A DNA stretch of 64,000 bases from an uncultured Sphingomonadaceae bacterium (GTDB lineage: Bacteria; Pseudomonadota; Alphaproteobacteria; Sphingomonadales; Sphingomonadaceae), in contig CANMGU010000001.1 of NCBI GenBank assembly GCA_947497455.1, positions 434,001-498,000 of the forward strand, read 5' to 3'. Under the pieces are notes generated by a model. It worked only from the letters and a program-made list of their open reading frames with translations, was not told the origin of the DNA and ran no database searches. The translations under genes and the position numbers were made by a program. Below are positions 59,993 through 64,000 of this stretch, piece by piece. Within the stretch, counting starts at the first letter, position 1, and each line of letters opens with the position of its first letter.

Positions 59993-61357
59993 ATGGCGAA
60001 ACCAAAGAAAAAATATGTATGCCAAAATTGCGGCTCCATCACGCATCGTTGGCAAGGGCAATGCGCGGATTGCGGAGACTGGAATACGCTTGTCGAGGAA
60101 GCGGGTGACACTGTTTTTGCCGCGAAACATAATCTGCAAAGCGGTGGCCGGGAGGTTCGGCTAGTCGGGCTCGATTCTGAGATTCAGCTGCCCGAGCGCA
60201 AAAAGACCGGTATCGAAGAATTTGATCGTGCAGTTGGCGGCGGACTGGTCGCAGGGTCAGCGACATTGATGGGCGGCGATCCGGGAATCGGAAAATCAAC
60301 GCTTTTGCTGCAGGTTTCAGCGAAACTGGCGAATGCAGGATGCTCTGTTGCGTATATTTCCGGTGAGGAAGCAGCGGATCAGGTACGGCTGCGTGCACGG
60401 CGGCTCGGACTTGGAAAGGCACCCGTCAAACTGGCATCAGCAACCTCGGTCCGCGATATTTTGACCACATTGGGTAAGGATGCTCCGGATTTCGTTGTGA
60501 TTGATTCAATTCAGACCATGCACAGCGATCTTATCGAAGGTGCACCCGGAACGGTCAGTCAAGTAAGGGCATCTGCGCAGGAGTTGATCAAATTTGCCAA
60601 AGAACATGGCACGATGATCATGTTGGTCGGCCATGTGACCAAGGACGGCAATATCGCCGGACCGCGAGTATTGGAACATATGGTCGATACCGTGATGAGC
60701 TTTGAAGGCGAGCGCAGCCATCAGTACCGGATATTGCGATCGATCAAGAACCGTTTTGGTGGCACCGATGAAATTGGTGTATTCGCGATGGAGGAGATGG
60801 GTCTGGGCGAGGTCCAGAATCCATCTGCGCTGTTTCTGACCGATCGAAACGAAGAGGTGACTGGTGCAACCGTTTTCCCGGCACTCGAGGGAACGAGGCC
60901 CGTTTTGGTCGAAATTCAGGCGCTTACCGTCCGGCTGGCCAGCGGGGCGACTCCTCGCCGCTCGGTTGTTGGTTGGGACAGTTCCCGTTTGGCGATGATA
61001 TTGGCCGTACTGGAAGCGCGTTGCGGCCTCAGTTTTTCAGGGGCAGAAGTTTATCTCAATGTGGCTGGTGGATATCGGTTGACGGACCCGGCGGCCGATC
61101 TTGCTGTCGCGGCCGCCCTGATCTCTGCCCATGCCGAAAAACCGATGCCGAGTGATGCCGTAATCTTTGGAGAAATAGCGCTTTCGGGTGAAATTCGGCC
61201 AGTATCCAATACCACGCTGCGGCTAAAAGAAGCCTCGAAACTCGGTTTCGGCAGGGCGCTGATCCCTGCCTCCAAGGAAACTGCGCCCGCAGGTGTGAAT
61301 TGTGTGAACTTTGCGAAGCTTGCCAATCTCGTTGACCATATGCTTGGCCGCGATTAG
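59993..61357 (+). CDS. radA: DNA repair protein RadA
   Basis: 454 residues with the three RadA regions. The N-terminal zinc finger is CQNCGSITHRWQGQCADC (Cys10, 13, 24, 27). The RecA-like ATPase has Walker A GGDPGIGKST (94-103), the FVVIDSIQTM Walker B region and the RadA-specific IKNRFGGTDEIG motif. The C-terminal Lon-like domain contains VYLNVAGGYRLTDPAADLAVAAALISA. RadA extends heteroduplex DNA by branch migration during homologous recombination. The length and domain set are typical. It starts a rightward group followed by cvpA and a scaffold protein. Confidence 0.96.
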   Translation: MAKPKKKYVCQNCGSITHRWQGQCADCGDWNTLVEEAGDTVFAAKHNLQSGGREVRLVGLDSEIQLPERKKTGIEEFDRAVGGGLVAGSATLMGGDPGIGKSTLLLQVSAKLANAGCSVAYISGEEAADQVRLRARRLGLGKAPVKLASATSVRDILTTLGKDAPDFVVIDSIQTMHSDLIEGAPGTVSQVRASAQELIKFAKEHGTMIMLVGHVTKDGNIAGPRVLEHMVDTVMSFEGERSHQYRILRSIKNRFGGTDEIGVFAMEEMGLGEVQNPSALFLTDRNEEVTGATVFPALEGTRPVLVEIQALTVRLASGATPRRSVVGWDSSRLAMILAVLEARCGLSFSGAEVYLNVAGGYRLTDPAADLAVAAALISAHAEKPMPSDAVIFGEIALSGEIRPVSNTTLRLKEASKLGFGRALIPASKETAPAGVNCVNFAKLANLVDHMLGRD

Positions 61358-61366
61358 CTAGTCTTT

Positions 61367-61879
61367 ATGACTGGTCTCGATATTTTCGTTCTATTGCTCA
61401 TGGGTGGTGCAGCCATTTTTGGTTTCTTGCGCGGATTTGTGCAGGAAACGCTCTCATTGATCGCTTGGATCATGATCATCTTCGCGGTGCGGTTTTTCCA
61501 CATGCCCGTGACCGATTTCTTGATTTCACCTGTTGGTAACGAGGGTGGTGCATCGGTGCTGGCCTTTGGTTCAATTGTGATTGTAACTTATGCTTTGGGG
61601 CGCTGGATCGCCAAATCCATCGGCCGTAAATCGCGCAAATCTCTTCTGGGGCCGATCGATCGTGTCCTGGGCTTTGGTTTCGGGATGGTCAAAGGTCTGA
61701 TTGGTGCCACGCTCGCATATTTGCTGGTCGTGCTTGTTTACGACAGCATCTATGGGGTTGCAGAACCGCGTCCCGAATGGATTGCAGACTCCCGTACCTA
61801 TCCACTGCTCAACGCTAGCGGAGACGCTCTGGTCCAGTTCGTTGAAGAGCGGCGCGAAATCGCTGAGGTGGCAGAATGA
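61367..61879 (+). CDS. cvpA: CvpA family membrane protein
   Basis: 170 residues with four hydrophobic helices. The N-terminal DIFVLLLMGGAAIFGFLRGFVQETLSLIAWIMIIFAVRFF and the central GPIDRVLGFGFGMVKGLIGATLAYLLVVLVY are the CvpA signatures. CvpA is linked in other bacteria to colicin V production and envelope integrity; the mechanism is not settled. It lies 9 nt after radA, and its stop overlaps the start of the next gene (ATGA). The radA-cvpA order is common in alphaproteobacteria, where purF often follows; here a NifU-like scaffold is next. Confidence 0.92.
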   Translation: MTGLDIFVLLLMGGAAIFGFLRGFVQETLSLIAWIMIIFAVRFFHMPVTDFLISPVGNEGGASVLAFGSIVIVTYALGRWIAKSIGRKSRKSLLGPIDRVLGFGFGMVKGLIGATLAYLLVVLVYDSIYGVAEPRPEWIADSRTYPLLNASGDALVQFVEERREIAEVAE

Positions 61880-62316
61880 GCGAAGCGCTTTATACACGTG
61901 ACATCCTGCGTCTGGCTGTTTCCATTCCGCATCAGTCCAGACTTAAGAAGCCCGATGGTACAGCGGAAGTGCGATCACGCACCTGTGGCAGTCGCGTCGC
62001 AGCCGATATCATGCTGTCTGATGATGGGACAATTGGACAATTGGGAATTGAGGTGAACGCTTGTGCGTTGGGCCAGGCGTCCGCCGCGATTTTGGCCGCG
62101 GAGGCAATTGGCAAATCAGCAGATCAGGTTGTTATGGTCAGACAACAGCTTGCCGACTTTTTGGATGGCGCGGAAGACAGACCTGGAGATTGGCAGAATA
62201 TGGATCATTTGATGGCAGCCAAAGATCATAAGGGCCGGCACCCCGCAATCCTGTTACCCTACGACGCGATACTTGCGGCATTTGAATCAGCTGCAACCAA
62301 GAATGAGGCTGCTTAG
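61876..62316 (+). CDS. Iron-sulfur scaffold (NifU/IscU-N-like) protein
   Basis: 146 residues with the NifU N-terminal pattern: VRSRTCGSRVAADIMLSDDGTIGQLGIEVNACALGQASAAILAAEAIG. The first two ligand cysteines are visible (TCGS and ACALG). The third, usually near LLPW or CV, is not present; the segment reads RHPAILLPYDAILAAF. The protein may therefore be a modified scaffold or a non-assembling relative. It overlaps cvpA by ATGA and is followed closely by an antiporter gene. Confidence 0.83.
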   Translation: MSEALYTRDILRLAVSIPHQSRLKKPDGTAEVRSRTCGSRVAADIMLSDDGTIGQLGIEVNACALGQASAAILAAEAIGKSADQVVMVRQQLADFLDGAEDRPGDWQNMDHLMAAKDHKGRHPAILLPYDAILAAFESAATKNEAA

Positions 62317-62319
62317 AAT

Positions 62320-64000
62320 ATGGAAGGTACAGAAACACATATGAGCGACCTGCTCTTTGGTGGTTTCATCATGTTGGGCGCAGCATTGATACTGGTGCTA
62401 TTGTTCCGGAAATTCGGAATAGGTGCGGTTCTTGGATATCTGATCGCGGGCATAATGATTGGTCCGCAAGGCTTTGGCCTGATCAGCGAAGGCGAAACGA
62501 TTCTTGAATTTTCGGAGATCGGGATCATCCTGCTGCTGTTTCTGGTGGGACTGGAACTGGCGCCAGCGCGCCTCATGCGGTTGCGCAACGCCATATTCGG
62601 GCTGGGATTAAGTCAGGTTGCCTTCTGCGGATTAGCCCTGTTTTTGCTGATCATGGCGACGACAAATTTCACATTCGGAGCCGCTATTGCGCTGGGTTTG
62701 CCGCTCGCTCTGTCGTCAACGGCTCAGGTTTTGCCGATGTTGCAATCCTCGGGCCGGCTCAACACGCCAACGGGTGAAAAGGCATTTTCTATCCTGTTGT
62801 TCCAGGATTTGTCGATCATTCCATTGCTAACGATCGTGGCGGTTTTGTCCCGTGCACCGGCTGAAGCCGGCGCACTGCCCGGCTGGTTGACTGCTGTTCT
62901 TGGTGTTCTGGCTATTGGCGGATTGATCCTTGCTGGACGATATATTCTGCAGCCTGTCCTGGAACTGATCGGCAGAATTGCCGAACGAGAATTGTTCATC
63001 GTGGCTGGATTGGTCGCTGTATTCGGCAGCGCAGCCTTGATGGAATTGATCGGACTATCTCCAGCCTTGGGCGCCTTTATCGCAGGCGTAATGCTCGCCA
63101 ATTCTCCTTATCGCCACGAACTGGAAGCGGATATTGATCCCTTTCGATCCCTGCTGCTGGGCTTGTTCTTCCTTGCTGTCGGCATGATGCTGGATATCGG
63201 CGTAATTGCCGAGAATACGGCATTCGTGTTCGGTGCCGCAATGGCTTTGGTGGTGACCAAAATCGTCATCATATTCTCTCTGGGCAAGCTGTTTGGGATG
63301 GATACATTGCCCGCTTTGGGCATGGGCATGCTGCTTAGTCAGGGCGGTGAATTTGGTTTTGTTCTGTTTGCCGAGGCGGAACGGGCTTTGTTGATCCAAC
63401 CGGAAGCTAGCAGCCTTTTTGGCGCGGTCATTACGGTGTCGATGGCGACAACGCCTTTGCTCATACTGATTGTTGAGCGTTTTAACGTTGCTCGAACAGA
63501 AGGTGATGTTGATCTTGATGATCCGTCACTGGCCGGCAAGGCGTCGGCGATTGTTGTTGGTCATGGGCGGTTCGGACAGACTGTTGCTCAGATGCTCAGC
63601 GGCGCGAACATACCTGTGACGATTATCGACATCAAGCCGCAGCAAATTGGCGTCAGTCAGAAATTTGGCCGCAAGGTTTTCTATGGCGATGGGACCCGTG
63701 TGGATCTTTTGCGTGGAGCCGGGGCGGATGAATGTGCTGCCATTGTTTTCTGCATGGATGGCAAGGCGTTAAACGCTGAGTCTCTCGACATGATCAAAAT
63801 GTCTTTCCCCGACGCAAAACTGTTCGTTCGCGCTTATGATCGCGTGCATCTGCTTGAGGTAAAAAAGGCCGGTCTCGATGGTGTAAAACGGGAAGTGTTT
63901 GAATCAGCAATCCATCTCGCCCGTCAAACGATGACTGCTATAGATATCGATGAATCACTGATTGACGAAGTTGACCGCGAATTCCGGCAGCTGGATTGTG
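62320..64000 (+). CDS. CPA2-type cation/proton antiporter with TrkA-N domain (KefB/KefC-like), 3'-truncated by window edge
   Basis: The frame runs without a stop to the end of the window; about 560 residues are visible. The N-terminal membrane part has some twelve helices: ILVLLFRKFGIGAVLGYLIAGIMIGPQGFGL, EIGIILLLFLVGLELAP, LSSTAQVLPMLQ and LSPALGAFIAGVMLANSPYRHELEADIDPFRSLLLGLFFLAVGMMLD. After residue about 400 a TrkA-N Rossmann domain follows with AIVVGHGRFGQTVAQMLSGANIPVTIID. This is the Kef-type potassium/proton antiporter layout. The start could be 62320 or the ATG at 62341. It follows the scaffold gene by 3 nt. Potassium efflux in response to electrophiles is the known role of close relatives; gating here is not shown. 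Confidence 0.92.
   Translation, partial: MEGTETHMSDLLFGGFIMLGAALILVLLFRKFGIGAVLGYLIAGIMIGPQGFGLISEGETILEFSEIGIILLLFLVGLELAPARLMRLRNAIFGLGLSQVAFCGLALFLLIMATTNFTFGAAIALGLPLALSSTAQVLPMLQSSGRLNTPTGEKAFSILLFQDLSIIPLLTIVAVLSRAPAEAGALPGWLTAVLGVLAIGGLILAGRYILQPVLELIGRIAERELFIVAGLVAVFGSAALMELIGLSPALGAFIAGVMLANSPYRHELEADIDPFRSLLLGLFFLAVGMMLDIGVIAENTAFVFGAAMALVVTKIVIIFSLGKLFGMDTLPALGMGMLLSQGGEFGFVLFAEAERALLIQPEASSLFGAVITVSMATTPLLILIVERFNVARTEGDVDLDDPSLAGKASAIVVGHGRFGQTVAQMLSGANIPVTIIDIKPQQIGVSQKFGRKVFYGDGTRVDLLRGAGADECAAIVFCMDGKALNAESLDMIKMSFPDAKLFVRAYDRVHLLEVKKAGLDGVKREVFESAIHLARQTMTAIDIDESLIDEVDREFRQLDC

Noticed and set aside
1..64000. tRNA, rRNA or insertion sequences
   Set aside because: No cloverleaf-like gene, ribosomal RNA stretch, transposase motif or flanking terminal repeats were recognised by eye; a covariance-model search was not possible.

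Overview
The window looks like a chromosomal segment of a sphingomonad-type alphaproteobacterium (Sphingomonadales, in the neighbourhood of Sphingopyxis, Sphingorhabdus or Parasphingorhabdus). This is inferred from gene content and style: an UrcA-family protein, a catabolic TonB receptor/MFS/hydrolase block, several glutathione-transferase and dehalogenase-type detoxification genes, a carotenoid oxygenase/thiolase cluster, the patatin-related long protein, and the order radA - cvpA - NifU-like scaffold - KefB/C-type antiporter. Base composition is moderate and fairly even by eye. I saw no rRNA, tRNA, CRISPR array, insertion sequence or phage gene.

Layout. 1-5.7 kb: the C-terminal part of a giant secreted repeat protein (cadherin/Ig-like repeats with an exact 291-bp period, then RTX-like and EF-hand-like calcium segments), followed by three small exported or hypothetical proteins. 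5.8-11.4 kb: a complete RND efflux operon (adaptor, pump, outer-membrane factor), then a GltS glutamate symporter and a two-helix potassium channel. 13.1-13.5 kb is a non-coding stretch with dyads and a short direct repeat. 13.5-16.9 kb: a membrane-anchored AraC regulator divergent from a secreted penicillin-acylase-family amidase. 17.1-25.1 kb: a detoxification region centred on a LysR regulator (two GSTs, a membrane protein and a thiol peroxidase leftwards; MAPEG, two DUF1330 paralogues, an MDR quinone-reductase-like enzyme and a haloalkane-dehalogenase-like protein rightwards). 25.3-30.2 kb: sterol-desaturase-type hydroxylase, rhodanese, a small CxxC protein, a fused membrane/GT2 glycosyltransferase and a DUF547 protein.

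30.5-33.7 kb: MTA phosphorylase facing a radical SAM protein and two small glycosyltransferases of the rSAM-associated (arsenosugar-type) families. This is the most intriguing group in the window. 33.9-39.2 kb: MFS transporter, alpha/beta hydrolase and TonB receptor in one operon, divergent from a TetR regulator. 39.2-41.6 kb: a winged-helix/alpha-beta-hydrolase fusion, an UrcA protein with a convincing terminator, and a short LuxR-type regulator. 41.7-47.6 kb: DUF1295 protein, SCP-x-like thiolase and carotenoid/stilbene oxygenase in one operon behind a duplicated HxlR regulator, with a divergent FAD monooxygenase.

48.1-53.2 kb: a tripartite ABC export operon (permease, ATPase, adaptor, outer-membrane factor) divergent from its probable TetR repressor. 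53.3-59.9 kb: acyl-CoA ligase, GST, a 2OG-oxygenase-like protein, MBL-fold lipoprotein and patatin-like phospholipase. 60.0-64.0 kb: radA, cvpA, NifU-like scaffold and a cation/proton antiporter that runs off the right edge.

Taken together the window is rich in envelope, export and small-molecule turnover functions, mostly in compact regulator-plus-operon units. No mobile element explains this organisation. All functions are read from motifs and context only; no database search was run.
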